A stretch of 64,000 bases of DNA from Solirubrum puertoriconensis. Its GTDB lineage: Bacteria; Bacteroidota; Bacteroidia; Cytophagales; Hymenobacteraceae. The notes under the pieces were generated by a model, which saw nothing but the letters and a program-made list of their open reading frames with translations, had not been told where the DNA came from and searched no databases. How positions within the stretch are numbered: position 1 is the first letter of the stretch; every line of letters starts with the position of its first letter. Of the stretch, positions 18,076 through 27,473 are shown piece after piece. Where the stretch lies: the NCBI RefSeq assembly GCF_001483135.1, contig NZ_LNAL01000008.1, positions 62,001 to 126,000 on the forward strand. Direction: 5' to 3'. Both the position numbers and the translations under genes were made by a program.

Positions 18076-18126
18076 CTATTGTGTTCAGACCGCAAAAGAG
18101 AGGAGGAAAGTAGCGGTCTAAACCAT

Positions 18127-18525
18127 CTATTCGTGTGTAAAATCGATGGTGTCGATCTGCTGGCTACCCTGGGTCGGTTTCATCTTGATGAAAACGCGGT
18201 AGCTGCCACTTTTGCCGGCATATTTGCCGATTGCATATTGAATGCCTTCGTTTGAAGCGCCTTGGTGCACTAGCTCAAACGTGGCGGGCGAGTTTTTGGC
18301 GAAGAAGTCCTTCAACACAAACTCGGCTTGCGTAGCACTATAGCTCTGCTTGTCGCCGTCGAAGCCCAACTCTACCGTACCCCCAAAATACTGGGATATA
18401 GCGCGGGAAGAGCCGTTGCGAATGGCCGAGCGCACCGCCCCGAACGTATCGCCCTGGGCGGTGACTGCGGGCGTGGCCAAAGCCAAGCACAGCACAGTCA
18501 GAACTCGGAAAAACAATCGTTTCAT
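18127..18525 (-). CDS. Secreted DUF4783 protein
   Basis: 132 residues with a signal peptide cleaved near AVTAQG. The mature domain starts FGAVRSAIRNGSSRAISQYF and has VELGFDGDKQSYSATQAEFVL and FFAKNSPATFELVHQG, the NTF2-like pattern of DUF4783 proteins of Bacteroidota. Periplasmic, function unknown. The pair with nadC on the same strand is common in this phylum as far as I recall, though the terminator between them argues for separate transcription here. Confidence 0.85.
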   Translation of the reverse strand: MKRLFFRVLTVLCLALATPAVTAQGDTFGAVRSAIRNGSSRAISQYFGGTVELGFDGDKQSYSATQAEFVLKDFFAKNSPATFELVHQGASNEGIQYAIGKYAGKSGSYRVFIKMKPTQGSQQIDTIDFTHE

Positions 18526-18655
18526 GTGTTAAGCTGGGTTGCAGCGGCGTTTGTGCCAAAACTGTGCCAAGGTAGGCAGGTATATAAGAAGCGACAAATG
18601 GGCGGCTGCTACCCCAAAATAGTGAATCGGTGCCGTTTGCCACTTGCCTTCCCGC

Positions 18656-18663
18656 TATCTTTG
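18656..18663 (+). promoter_or_regulatory. Putative -7 box TATCTTTG, leaderless gpmI
   Basis: Exact TAnnTTTG match, separated from the gpmI ATG by only CTTC. A TTTG lies 16 bases upstream as a possible -33 element. Confidence 0.5.
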
Positions 18664-18667
18664 CTTC

Positions 18668-20212
18668 ATGAATAAACCGGTACTGTTGGTAATCCTTGAT
18701 GGGTGGGGTTTAGGCACCAATCCGGCCGTGTCGGCTATTGCCGCGGCCAACACACCCTTCGTGGATTCGCTATTTCAGCGCTTTCCGCATAGCCGCTTGC
18801 AAGCTTCGGGCGAGGCTGTGGGTTTGCCCGAAGGGCAGATGGGCAACTCCGAAGTAGGCCACATGAACCTAGGCGCAGGCCGCGTGGTGTACCAGGATCT
18901 GGTGCGCATCAACAAGGCCATCCGTGAGCGGAAGCTCGGTGCCATGCCGGCGCTGCAGCAGGCCTTTGAGTACCTGCGCCAACACCCAGACAAGAACCTG
19001 CACCTGATGGGTCTGCTGTCGGACGGCGGCGTGCACTCGCACATCGAGCACCTGAAGGCCCTATGCACCCTTGCCCACGACGAGGACGTGCACCGCGTGT
19101 TTATTCATGCCTTTACCGACGGACGCGACACCGACCCCAAGAGCGGTGTGCGCTACGTAAACGACCTCGAGGAGCACTTGCAACACGGCGCCAGCGGCAA
19201 AATTGCCTCGATTGTGGGCCGCTACTACGCTATGGACCGCGACAACCGCTGGGAGCGGGTGCAAGTAGCCTACGATTTGCTCGTAAACGGCAAAGGGCAG
19301 CGCTGCACCAACCTCATCGGGGCCATGCTCGATTCGTACAAAGCCGGCGTTACCGACGAGTTTCTGAAGCCGCTGGTGAAAATCGGAGCGGACGATCAGC
19401 CGCTGGCCACCATGCAGAATGGCGACGTGGTTATCTGCTTCAACTTCCGCACCGACCGCGGCCGCGAAATCACGCAAGCCCTCACGCAGCAGGATTTCCA
19501 CGCCTTTAACATGCACCGGCTGAACCTGCACTACCTCACGATGACGAACTACGACGCCACGTTCGTAGGAGTGCAGCCGATCTTCGACAAGGACAACCTG
19601 AACCTGACCCTAGGTGAAGTACTGGCCGCCAACGGCCGCACCCAGATCAGGATTGCCGAAACCGAGAAATACCCACACGTAACGTTCTTCTTCTCGGGTG
19701 GCCGCGAGGCCGAGTTTGCCGGCGAAAAGCGCATTCTGCGCGCTTCGCCCAAGGTGGCAACCTACGACCTGCAGCCCGAAATGAGCGCCTACGAGCTGCG
19801 CAATGCGCTGGTGCCCGAGTTGCGCGCCCGTACATCCGACTTTATCGTGCTGAACTTTGCCAACCCCGACATGGTAGGCCATACCGGTGTGTTTGAGGCG
19901 GCTGTGCGCGCCTGCGAAACCGTTGACGAATGCACCCGCGACGTGGTGACAGCGGCAATGGAAAGCGGCTACGCCAGCATCATCATTGCCGACCACGGCA
20001 ACGCCGACATGATGATTAACCCCGACGGCACGCCTAACACAGCGCACACGACCAATCTGGTGCCGTGCATTTTGGCCGACCCCGATTACCACGGCACTCT
20101 CGCCGACGGCAAGTTGGGCGACATAGCACCTACCGTGCTGCAGATACTGGGCTTGCCGCAGCCCGCCGAAATGACCGGCGAATCCCTGCTGCGCCCTCAG
20201 GCCCATGCGTAA
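18668..20212 (+). CDS. gpmI: 2,3-bisphosphoglycerate-independent phosphoglycerate mutase
   Basis: Interconverts 3- and 2-phosphoglycerate in glycolysis and gluconeogenesis, in the cytoplasm, with two metal ions (usually Mn2+). 514 residues from the ATG at 18668, the family norm. LLVILDGWG carries the first metal-ligand Asp (residue 11). GQMGNSEVGHMNLG carries the phosphorylated Ser61. Later motifs are HAFTDGRDTDPKSG, FNFRTDRGRE, KYPHVTFFFSGG and the metal-binding pairs NPDMVGHTG and ADHGNAD. An exact -7 box lies 4 bases before the ATG, so the transcript is probably leaderless. The downstream lipoprotein overlaps by 8 bases. Confidence 0.97.
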   Translation: MNKPVLLVILDGWGLGTNPAVSAIAAANTPFVDSLFQRFPHSRLQASGEAVGLPEGQMGNSEVGHMNLGAGRVVYQDLVRINKAIRERKLGAMPALQQAFEYLRQHPDKNLHLMGLLSDGGVHSHIEHLKALCTLAHDEDVHRVFIHAFTDGRDTDPKSGVRYVNDLEEHLQHGASGKIASIVGRYYAMDRDNRWERVQVAYDLLVNGKGQRCTNLIGAMLDSYKAGVTDEFLKPLVKIGADDQPLATMQNGDVVICFNFRTDRGREITQALTQQDFHAFNMHRLNLHYLTMTNYDATFVGVQPIFDKDNLNLTLGEVLAANGRTQIRIAETEKYPHVTFFFSGGREAEFAGEKRILRASPKVATYDLQPEMSAYELRNALVPELRARTSDFIVLNFANPDMVGHTGVFEAAVRACETVDECTRDVVTAAMESGYASIIIADHGNADMMINPDGTPNTAHTTNLVPCILADPDYHGTLADGKLGDIAPTVLQILGLPQPAEMTGESLLRPQAHA

Positions 20213-20789
20213 GGGCTCATTTCTGATACAAATGGCGGCGCTGCTCCTACTAGGGTGCAGCGCCGCCTGCTCTTCCGACCCCTCGGAGCGGCCGGCCCGA
20301 CAGCCTGCCGGATACTTTGATGTGGTGGGCTTGCTCGACGCCCAAGTGAAGCAGCTGCAGCAGCAAGGCCCAATCCTGCAAAAGCGCGTGGTACTGCGCA
20401 ACAATCAGCCCGAAACGAGCCGCCTTACGGCTCCTAATTGGGCCAATGAGCTACAGCTGTTTTACCAAGCCGACATCAACAAGCCTGCGTTGCGCGGCGC
20501 TTACCAAGAGTCGGCTACGGATTCGGCTGGGTTGACGCGCCGCATATTTCGCCGCCGCCCCGAGGTAGACCACCCCGTAACGGAGCTGACCGTGCTGCAA
20601 GCCGGCCCAGTGGTGCGCGAGCTTACGGCCACCGTTAGCCAGGATAACCCGCTGTTTTTTTCGGGCAAGCAGTTTCGGATGCGTTTTGGCACAGATGGCA
20701 GCCTGAGCAGCTACGAGGTACGCGGGCAGCAAAAATTAGTCGCCTTCGACACTACGCGCTACCTAGCCAACGGACAGGTGGTGCGCTAA
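20205..20789 (+). CDS. Putative lipoprotein, translationally coupled to gpmI
   Basis: 194 residues, starting 8 bases inside the gpmI end. The signal region has two Cys candidates, LLLLGC (residue 18) and SAAC (residue 22), either of which could be the lipidated one. The mature part is mixed alpha/beta, with an early helix (VGLLDAQVKQLQQQGP), strands and a C-terminal SSYEVRGQQKL segment. No family recognised. The overlap points to co-translation, but a functional link with phosphoglycerate mutase is not evident. Confidence 0.8.
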   Translation: MRKGSFLIQMAALLLLGCSAACSSDPSERPARQPAGYFDVVGLLDAQVKQLQQQGPILQKRVVLRNNQPETSRLTAPNWANELQLFYQADINKPALRGAYQESATDSAGLTRRIFRRRPEVDHPVTELTVLQAGPVVRELTATVSQDNPLFFSGKQFRMRFGTDGSLSSYEVRGQQKLVAFDTTRYLANGQVVR

Positions 20790-20807
20790 CCTAGGCGGTA
20801 CGGCTGC

Positions 20808-21371
20808 TTAATCGAGGTAAGGCTCGATGCGCACTTTGCGCACTTGTCCGCTGCTCATGGAAGCCACTACGCGGTTCATCTGCATGTCATCGGAGATGAG
20901 CAGACTGTCGCAGCTGCCGCCTTGGCGGCGGTAGCTAGCCCCCACCCGGCTGCGCAAGGTTTGGCCATAGGGCGTGGTAAACGATACCAGCGTAGCGCTG
21001 CTAAGCAAATCCTTTTCGGGGGTACGGTAGAACACCCATCGGTTGCCGCTTTGCAGCACCGTAACCAACGTATCGGTTTGCTCAGGCGCGTGGGCGTTCT
21101 TCACGGCTTTGCGGCCGACGATACGCCCGCCGCTGCGCACGATATCGGCGGCAGTGACTTCGGCGCCGAAGGGGTCGTTGGCGGCCGCGGCGTCGGTGAT
21201 GGTGCACACGCGCTTGGCCCGTACTACGGCAGACTTAGCCGGCACGGCCTGGGCACGCGCCTTCGGTACCGAGCGGCGGGGCGGCTCGGTGCTGGCTGTC
21301 TGCGGATCGTCGCGGCAAGCAACCAGGATCATTATGCCTGTTAGGAGCATACCGGGCACCATAATGTTCAT
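20808..21371 (-). CDS. Putative lipoprotein
   Basis: 187 residues from the ATG at 21371. Signal sequence with lipobox ILVAC followed by an Ala/Pro/Arg-rich linker. The mature domain has two Cys (in KRVCTITDA and GGSCDSLL) that could pair, and strands such as NRWVFYRTPEKDL. Envelope protein of unknown function. Convergent with the gpmI-linked lipoprotein, 18 bases apart. Confidence 0.75.
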   Translation of the reverse strand: MNIMVPGMLLTGIMILVACRDDPQTASTEPPRRSVPKARAQAVPAKSAVVRAKRVCTITDAAAANDPFGAEVTAADIVRSGGRIVGRKAVKNAHAPEQTDTLVTVLQSGNRWVFYRTPEKDLLSSATLVSFTTPYGQTLRSRVGASYRRQGGSCDSLLISDDMQMNRVVASMSSGQVRKVRIEPYLD

Positions 21372-21421
21372 GCGCAAAGGCTATTTACTGGCCTATACGC
21401 AGCTCGACGCAAAATAACTAT

Positions 21422-21847
21422 TTAGCCCACACCCATTAAGGTAAGTACCACCCAGCGCCGGCCGCCGTCGTTGCGATGCTCGCCTAGGTACACGCCCTGC
21501 CAAGTACCTAGGGCCAGCTCGCCGTTGCTTACCGGAATGCTTATGCTGCTGCCCAACATGGCTGCCTTTAAGTGCGCGGGCATGTCGTCGGGGCCTTCGA
21601 GGGTGTGGCGGAAGTACGGGGCGTTTTCGGGAGCCGTGCGATTGAAGAACTGCTCGAAGTCGTGGCGCACCGTGGGGTCGGCGTTTTCGTTGATGCAGAG
21701 GCTAGCCGAAGTGTGCTGAATGAACACATGCAGCGTACCAATCCTTACCTGCTCCAACTCGGGCAGCCCAGCCGTGATAAGATCGGTAATGAGGTGAAAA
21801 CCGCGCCGCACAGCAGGCAGGCGCATTCGTTTCTGAACGCTAATCAT
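21422..21847 (-). CDS. YjbQ family protein (UPF0047, secondary thiamine-phosphate synthase type)
   Basis: 141 residues from the ATG at 21847. Signature segments are GTLHVFIQHTSASLCINENAD and LGTWQGVYLGEHRN, with the conserved His, Thr, Ser and Asn pocket of the UPF0047/YjbQ family. E. coli YjbQ shows weak thiamine-phosphate synthase activity in vitro, but its true function is open. Small cytoplasmic trimer in solved structures. No thiamine gene is adjacent. Confidence 0.92.
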   Translation of the reverse strand: MISVQKRMRLPAVRRGFHLITDLITAGLPELEQVRIGTLHVFIQHTSASLCINENADPTVRHDFEQFFNRTAPENAPYFRHTLEGPDDMPAHLKAAMLGSSISIPVSNGELALGTWQGVYLGEHRNDGGRRWVVLTLMGVG

Positions 21848-21917
21848 GAGGCAGAGTTTGGAACGTAGCGCAGCCGAACTTACGCCCACCGTTTGGCAGG
21901 AGCCGCGGAGCAGGCCA

Positions 21918-23438
21918 CTACGGGTTTACGCGCTCGTACGCACCAGGGTCGGGGGTGGTAGCGCTGCGACCTAGGTTGCGCAGGTCGGTGCCGAGTTGCG
22001 GCAGCGGCAAGGCTCGGTTGCTGGCCGGCGACAACGTATCGAGGCGGTAATCGAAACGCGAGGTGGCGTTTTCGGGCGTGCGGCGAAACTTGGGGTTCAC
22101 GTTCAGCAAGTTGCCGTTGCGCGCTAGGCCGGGTCGGCCACTGGCATCGGTGGCCGCGTCGTAGTCTTTGGTGCGCAGCACGCTGTTGCGCACGGTAATT
22201 TGCCCTAGGTACTTCTGGCTGTTCACGAAGAGCAGCTCATCCTCAACCGAGCCCCACACGATGCTGTTCTGTAGGTTGAACACCGGTAGCACGCTCAAGG
22301 TAGGTTCGCGCACGGGCAGCACATCGGCAATGGTGATGGAACGCGTTTCGCGGCGGAACTGCGGTGTGTAGTTGGCAATGGTGCAGTACTGCAGGTTGTA
22401 GGTGCCGCCCTGGAAACCACCTAGGGCATACTCGCCGCAGTTGGTAAACAGGGTGTTGCGCACGTCGAAGTCGCCCGAAAAACTCAGGATACCGCCGCCG
22501 TTGAAGCGCTGCCCACCGCTGGCAAACGTGAGCCCCGCCCCCGAAATATTGTGGATAATGGTGTTCTCGACGGTGACTTTCGGGAAAGGCTGTTGGGCCT
22601 CGGGGTTGTACACCAACAGGCCAAACGAGGCGTTCTTGATTTCGCAGAAGCGCACCACGCTGTTGCGGCTGCTGCTGGCCTCAAACTGAATTCCGGCCCA
22701 TTGGCCCGGAATATCGTTGTAGAACGCCTCAAGCCGGTCGCCCTGAAAGCGCACGATGCGGCGGTCGTCGGGGCGCACCTCGCCGGTGGGCTGCAAGGTG
22801 GGGTTCACCAGCAGCGTACCGCGTATGATAATGCCCGCCCGCGAGTGGCAGTACACGCGGGTACCCTCTTCGATGCGCAGGCTGCAGCCAGCCGGCACCA
22901 CCACCCCGCCGTAGATGACATGCGGCTTATCGTTGCGCCACACGGAATTGCAAGCCAGCGTTTCGTTGAAGTGGAAGTAGGCATTTTGGCCGTAGGCCAC
23001 CAGCTGCACGCGCTGTTGGTTGCCGTTGGTTCGAAACTCAATGCGGTCTTCCTGCAAGAACGGCCGGTTTTGCGGCTGGGCGTTGGCACCTAGGGTAGCC
23101 TTCACCAAAATCAGCAGGCTGTCATTGCCCCGGATGGTAAGGTTTTGGACCGCGGCGCCCGAGTCGCCGTTGATGATCAGTTTGTACGGGTCGCCGTAGG
23201 GCCCAGCGAGCTTAATTTCATCTACCCGCACGGCCCGCTTGTTGCGGTTGTACACCCACAGGCGCTTGGCTACAGTGCGCGTTTGCACGAACACCGTATC
23301 GAAAGCCACGGTATCGGCCGAAAAGGCGAGTTGCGCGCTGCCGTCGGTAGTAATCAGTTCCTCTTTGGGTTCGCAGCCGGGCAACACGGTGGCAGCCAGC
23401 ATGGCCAGCAAAAGCAGAACGGGTAAGAGAAAGCGCAC
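21918..23438 (-). CDS. Right-handed beta-helix lipoprotein
   Basis: 506 residues from a GTG start that opens the signal sequence; lipobox VLPGC. Residues about 35-165 form a beta-sandwich-like region (FDTVFVQTRTVAKRLWVYN, RVQLVAYGQNAYF). From about 170 to 430 there are irregular repeats of short strands of the parallel beta-helix type (NSVVRFCEIKNASFGL, VENTIIHNISGAG, NTLFTNCG, NSIVWGSVEDE, NSVLRTKD). The C-terminus ends SATTPDPGAYERV, where DPGAYE is typical of beta-helix surface proteins. Probably outer-membrane-anchored and polysaccharide-binding or lyase-like; no catalytic motif recognised. Confidence 0.85.
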   Translation of the reverse strand: MRFLLPVLLLLAMLAATVLPGCEPKEELITTDGSAQLAFSADTVAFDTVFVQTRTVAKRLWVYNRNKRAVRVDEIKLAGPYGDPYKLIINGDSGAAVQNLTIRGNDSLLILVKATLGANAQPQNRPFLQEDRIEFRTNGNQQRVQLVAYGQNAYFHFNETLACNSVWRNDKPHVIYGGVVVPAGCSLRIEEGTRVYCHSRAGIIIRGTLLVNPTLQPTGEVRPDDRRIVRFQGDRLEAFYNDIPGQWAGIQFEASSSRNSVVRFCEIKNASFGLLVYNPEAQQPFPKVTVENTIIHNISGAGLTFASGGQRFNGGGILSFSGDFDVRNTLFTNCGEYALGGFQGGTYNLQYCTIANYTPQFRRETRSITIADVLPVREPTLSVLPVFNLQNSIVWGSVEDELLFVNSQKYLGQITVRNSVLRTKDYDAATDASGRPGLARNGNLLNVNPKFRRTPENATSRFDYRLDTLSPASNRALPLPQLGTDLRNLGRSATTPDPGAYERVNP

Positions 23439-23585
23439 GGCAAACGGCTAAAATGAGAAATGACTGCCCGGAGCGGCATGGGCGTTGGCTTTGCGCCTGA
23501 AACCTGCAGCGCGCCTTGCAACCATTTGAATACAAACCTACGAGTCAGCAGCTTAACAACGAAGCCAGCCTAAAGTGCCACGGTG

Positions 23586-24026
23586 CTAATCACGCGGAGG
23601 TAACTGCATCGATACCAGCGGTTGGCGCACCCAGCGCCGGGCCTCTTCTACCCCGTCAAAGTACATCACGTGGGGTTGTAGCATCAGGCCTTTGCTGCGT
23701 GCCGTGCGCAAAGCCGTTTGCAGTTGCTCGTGGCGCACCGCATTGGCGGGCTTAACCACGGCTACTTTGTGCAGCGGTAGCTCTTGGTAGCGCGGAAAGT
23801 ACTGCTGGTGCAGCCACGCATGCTCGGTGGGCAGCAAGGCGGGCAGCCGGCGCAGGTCGCTCAGCCACGCTTGCACTTGGTAGCGCTCTGCCATCAGCAA
23901 ACTCTGCCACAGGCCCTCCCGAAACTGCTCTACGCCCACATTCTCGTTCAGCCACTCGCTTTCCAGCAACCGCAGGTGCTGATCGTAGTGCATGTGCAAA
24001 AAAGGTTGGTCGTAGAGTTTAATCAT
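23586..24026 (-). CDS. STAS-like small protein, paralog 3 (diverged)
   Basis: 146 residues from the ATG at 24026. It keeps the layout of the proteins at 1026 and 55442: a first strand pair with LRLLESEWL, a helix (FREGLWQSLLMAERYQ), a W-L-x-D-L-R strand, a middle helix, a VAVVKPAN strand in place of LAYLV, and a final YFDGVEEARRWV. No signal peptide. Identity with the other two is low, so the grouping rests on spacing of these elements. Function unknown. Confidence 0.65.
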   Translation of the reverse strand: MIKLYDQPFLHMHYDQHLRLLESEWLNENVGVEQFREGLWQSLLMAERYQVQAWLSDLRRLPALLPTEHAWLHQQYFPRYQELPLHKVAVVKPANAVRHEQLQTALRTARSKGLMLQPHVMYFDGVEEARRWVRQPLVSMQLPPRD

Positions 24027-24110
24027 GAGCACGAGCAATGTACGGTGGCGAACAGCAAGCGGCCTCGTTTAACCATAAAGTACCGCAATAGTTTAACCAA
24101 TTATAAAACA

Positions 24111-24144
24111 GTAACGCCGCAACCCGGCTGGGCTGCGGCGTTAC
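24111..24144 (-). terminator. Intrinsic terminator of fumC
   Basis: Eleven-base perfect stem (GTAACGCCGCA and its complement) with a GC-rich loop, 36 bases after the fumC stop. On the minus strand it is followed by TGTTTTAT. Confidence 0.8.
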
Positions 24145-24179
24145 AACGCTTGCTCGGCCATATTATTGGCCGAATACAA

Positions 24180-25583
24180 CTAGCGGGGCAGCTCGCCCAC
24201 CATGTCTTCGGGGCGCAGCCACTGATCGAACTGCTCCTCGGTGAGGTAACCCAGCTGCAGGGCGGTTTCCTTCAGCGTCGAACCGTTTTTGTGGGCCGTT
24301 TGGGCAATTTCGGCCGCCTTGTAGTAGCCGATGTGCGGGTTCAGGGCCGTTACCAGCATCAGCGACGACTGCACGTGCTTGCGAATGTTGTCCTCGAGCG
24401 GGCGGATGCCCACGGCGCACTTGTCGTTGAAGGCCACGCACACGTCGCCGATGAGGCGGGCCGAGTGCAGGAAGTTGTAGATCATTACCGGCTTAAACAC
24501 GTTCAGCTCGAAGTGACCGTTCATGCCGCCGATGTTGATGGCTACATCGTTGCCCATTACCTGCGCGGCCACCATGGTCATGGCTTCCGACTGGGTGGGG
24601 TTTACCTTGCCGGGCATGATGCTGGAACCGGGCTCGTTGTCGGGGATGAACAGCTCGCCGATGCCGGCGCGCGGCCCCGAGGCCAGCAGGCGAATGTCGT
24701 TGGCAATCTTCATCAGCGAAGCGGCCACCGTTTTCAGGGCGCCGTGGGCTTCCACGATGGCGTCGTGGGCGGCCAGGGCCTCGAATTTATTTTCGGCCGT
24801 GATGAAGGGCAGCCCCGTGAGGTCGGCAATGTGCCTGGCCACGTTCTCGGAGTAGCCGGGAGGCGTGTTGATGCCGGTGCCCACGGCGGTGCCGCCTAGG
24901 GCCAACTCCGAGAGGTGCGCCAAGGTGTTGCGGATGGCGCGCAGGCCGTGGTCGAGCTGCGAGGCATAGCCCGAAAACTCTTGGCCAACCGTCAGCGGCG
25001 TAGCATCCATCAGGTGAGTGCGGCCGATCTTGACGATGTGCATAAACTCGCGGGATTTGGCCGCCAGCGTGTCGCGCAGCTTCTCGATGCCAGGGATGGT
25101 AACCTCCACCAGCGCCTTATAGGCCGCAATGTGCATGGCCGTCGGGAAGGTGTCGTTCGACGACTGCGACTTGTTCACATCGTCGTTCGGCGCCAGCGCC
25201 TTTTTCTCATCGGTGAGGCTGCCGCCCTGCAGCACGTGGCCGCGGTAGGCAATTACCTCGTTCACGTTCATGTTCGACTGCGTACCCGAGCCGGTTTGCC
25301 ACACCACCAGCGGGAACTGGTCGTCGAGCTTGCCTTCCAGAATCTCGTCGCACACGCGGCCAATCAGCTCGGCCTTTTCGGCGGGCAGAATGCCGGCGTC
25401 GCGGTTGGTGAGGGCAGCGGCTTTCTTGAGGTAGGCGAAGGCGCGTATAATCTCCTTGGGCATGCGGTTGATGTCCTGCGCAATCGGGAAGTTCTCGATG
25501 GAGCGTTGGGTTTGGGCGCCCCAGTAGGCGTCGACGGGTACCTGTACGGTGCCCATGGTGTCTTTTTCGGTGCGGAATTGCAT
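24180..25583 (-). CDS. fumC: Class II fumarate hydratase
   Basis: Interconverts fumarate and L-malate in the TCA cycle; iron-independent cytoplasmic tetramer. 467 residues from the ATG at 25583, the class II length; the longer frame upstream is not homologous. Visible motifs: [62 protein letters not shown], and the fumarase/aspartase signature [13 protein letters not shown] with the mobile loop serines. A TACCTTTG box at 25625-25632 would give a leader of about 37 bases. A hairpin terminator follows. Confidence 0.97.
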   Translation of the reverse strand: MQFRTEKDTMGTVQVPVDAYWGAQTQRSIENFPIAQDINRMPKEIIRAFAYLKKAAALTNRDAGILPAEKAELIGRVCDEILEGKLDDQFPLVVWQTGSGTQSNMNVNEVIAYRGHVLQGGSLTDEKKALAPNDDVNKSQSSNDTFPTAMHIAAYKALVEVTIPGIEKLRDTLAAKSREFMHIVKIGRTHLMDATPLTVGQEFSGYASQLDHGLRAIRNTLAHLSELALGGTAVGTGINTPPGYSENVARHIADLTGLPFITAENKFEALAAHDAIVEAHGALKTVAASLMKIANDIRLLASGPRAGIGELFIPDNEPGSSIMPGKVNPTQSEAMTMVAAQVMGNDVAINIGGMNGHFELNVFKPVMIYNFLHSARLIGDVCVAFNDKCAVGIRPLEDNIRKHVQSSLMLVTALNPHIGYYKAAEIAQTAHKNGSTLKETALQLGYLTEEQFDQWLRPEDMVGELPR

Positions 25584-26480
25584 CAGCAGCAGACGACTCG
25601 GTGAAACGATGGGAATAAGCGCGGCAAAGGTAGGCAATGAGCCCACTTGACCTACTGCCGAGCTTGACGTGCGCGCAGCCACTTAGGGCATTGGCTTGCG
25701 GGCATCTATCAACGTTACTTTTTGCGAACGGTGGGCTGCAATATCAACCTAGCACCTCACGCTTCGCACACGCGCCAATCCGCATAATATCAGTTCGGAG
25801 GCCTAAGAATTAAACTATTCAAACATGCTGTGACATTTTGGGTTTACCTGATCCTAGGCAATGTTCATCGAGCAATAGTCGAGCTTCATCGAATAGCTCG
25901 AACCAGTAGGGAGGCCTGCCGTTTAGGTTGCGCTGTTGAAATACTGCCAACTCAACACTCCCCTATGCCCAAAAACTACTATTCTACTTGCCGTTTGATT
26001 GCTTCAATGCCGCTTGGCGCTACCCCAAGTACTACTGCTGCTTCGTACGGCCTGAAAGGCCAAGAGGCCCCGCTTCCAACCTTTATAACCGCCTAGGTAA
26101 AGCGGATGGCATCGGCAATGCTATTGGGTGTATTGCCGGGCCAACCTGGTGCCGTGCCCACCGCGGTAGCAGAAAAATACTAGTTGGCTAAATCCGCTTA
26201 CTGACGAGCTTCCGTACATCCGCCGCTCAGCGTGTAACTGCCTGCCGGCTTGGGTAATAATGTTGATTTAGGTGCCATAGGCCCTAGTCTGCAAGTCAGC
26301 CCACACAGCCCCTGCCCAGGACTGCTACCCGCATGCTGGCTTTCCTTTTCGCTTGCGCCCTAGGTGGCTTGGTGCTGCCCAAGGCTCCTGAGTGCCGCTC
26401 CACAGCTTACTAGCTGCCGCGGCCACTATTACCCGCTTTCTCCTCACACGCCTCAGCCGCTTGGCGGCTTCCTGTTGCAT
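25584..26480. other. 897-base spacer without a supported gene
   Basis: Apart from the fumC promoter at its left end I see no convincing gene. Short frames exist (for example 25965-26096, giving about 43 residues starting MPKNYYSTCRLIAS) but have no recognisable family, signal or repeat structure. The base composition is less GC-rich than the flanking genes, and three CCTAGG copies are present (25853, 26093, 26359). It may be a decayed gene or a large regulatory spacer before the cytochrome operon. Confidence 0.5.
25625..25632 (-). promoter_or_regulatory. Putative -7 box TACCTTTG of fumC
   Basis: Exact TAnnTTTG match on the minus strand, followed by C, about 41 bases before the fumC ATG. Confidence 0.45.
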
Positions 26481-26840
26481 ATGCACCGATACGCTCTACT
26501 CTTTTTTATGACCCTTACGGGCTGTGCCTACGATAACGTGGAGGAACTGGCCGGGCCGAAAGTACCCTGCACCACGCCCGAGCAGGTTTCGTACTCGCTT
26601 AACGTGTCGCCGGTACTCGACCGCAACTGCCGCTCCTGCCACGCATCGGTGCTGCGTTCGGGCAACTTCAACATGGACGACATGAACGAGCTGCAAATCC
26701 GCGCCCGTAGCGGCCTGCTTATGCACGTCGTCAACCACGACCCCGGCTACCCGCAAATGCCACAAGGCGGCGCGAAGCTCTCCGACTGCGACATTGCTTT
26801 GCTGCAGAAGTGGGTTGACGCTGGCGCACCGAACAACTAA
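26481..26840 (+). CDS. c-type cytochrome lipoprotein
   Basis: 119 residues from the ATG at 26481. Lipobox LTGC (Cys15) predicts outer-membrane or periplasmic anchoring. Heme c is bound by CRSCH at residues 50-54, with a methionine-containing C-terminal half (YPQMPQGG) that could supply the axial ligand. The pattern V-x-P-V-L-x-x-N-C-x-x-C-H and the ending LLQKWVDAGAP resemble the small cytochromes of PF07635/Planctomycete C type. First gene of a four-gene block; the next gene starts right after its stop codon. Confidence 0.88.
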   Translation: MHRYALLFFMTLTGCAYDNVEELAGPKVPCTTPEQVSYSLNVSPVLDRNCRSCHASVLRSGNFNMDDMNELQIRARSGLLMHVVNHDPGYPQMPQGGAKLSDCDIALLQKWVDAGAPNN

Positions 26841-27446
26841 ATGGCCACGCTCCCGACAACCGCATTCTGGCGGCGATATGGAGGCTGGCTGCTGATAACC
26901 CTGCTCTGGTGCATGCCCGAAGCGGGTGCCCAAGGCAAGTACCAAACCCGCACGGGCACGGTCACTTTCTTCTCGACGAGTATTCTGGAAGACATCGAAG
27001 CGCGCTCGGAGCAAACCGCGGCGCTTATCGACTTGCAAGGTGGGCAGGTAGCCTTTGTCATCCCGATTAAGTCGTTCCAGTTCAAGCGCACCCTCATGCA
27101 GGAGCACTTCAACGAGAACTACATGGAATCGGAGAAGTACCCGAAGGCCACCTTCAAAGGCCAAATCCAGAACCTCGACCGCGAAGCCCTGGCCAAAGGC
27201 CTGTCGCAGCAAGTGCAGGTAGAGGGCGACCTGAACATCCACGGCGTAACCAAGCGCGTGCAGGTGCAGGGCGCGCTCGAACTGCAAAAGGGCAGCCTGC
27301 TGGTGCACGCCTTTTTCAGCGTAGCCCCGGCCGACTACGGCATCGAGATACCCTTGCTGGTGCGCGAAAACATTGCCCGCATCGTGAGCATCAAGCTGGC
27401 AGCCACTTGCGAATCGGTGTCGCAGATATCGGCCGCCAAGCCCTAA
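26841..27446 (+). CDS. YceI family periplasmic protein
   Basis: 201 residues with an N-terminal hydrophobic segment ending near GAQGKYQTRTG, probably a signal peptide. The YceI lipocalin-like barrel is shown by TGTVTFFSTSILEDIEARS, VAFVIPIKSFQFKRTLMQEHFNENYM, YPKATFKGQI and GDLNIHGVTKRVQV. YceI proteins bind polyisoprenoids or similar amphiphiles in the periplasm. The ATG directly abuts the stop codon of the cytochrome gene, so the two are probably coupled. Confidence 0.93.
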   Translation: MATLPTTAFWRRYGGWLLITLLWCMPEAGAQGKYQTRTGTVTFFSTSILEDIEARSEQTAALIDLQGGQVAFVIPIKSFQFKRTLMQEHFNENYMESEKYPKATFKGQIQNLDREALAKGLSQQVQVEGDLNIHGVTKRVQVQGALELQKGSLLVHAFFSVAPADYGIEIPLLVRENIARIVSIKLAATCESVSQISAAKP

Positions 27447-27473
27447 CAACCCCTCATCAACTCCTACACTCCT

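Noticed and set aside
19610-20404. A 264-residue frame antisense to gpmI
   Set aside because: It is antisense to conserved gpmI residues; no recognisable content.
23784-24899. A 371-residue open frame on the plus strand
   Set aside because: Runs opposite the STAS-like gene and fumC and even through the fumC terminator; low-complexity composition and no domain.
25965-26096. Short frame starting MPKNYYSTCRLIAS
   Set aside because: No homolog recognised and poor codon pattern; considered as a transposase remnant but no DDE or terminal repeats could be seen.
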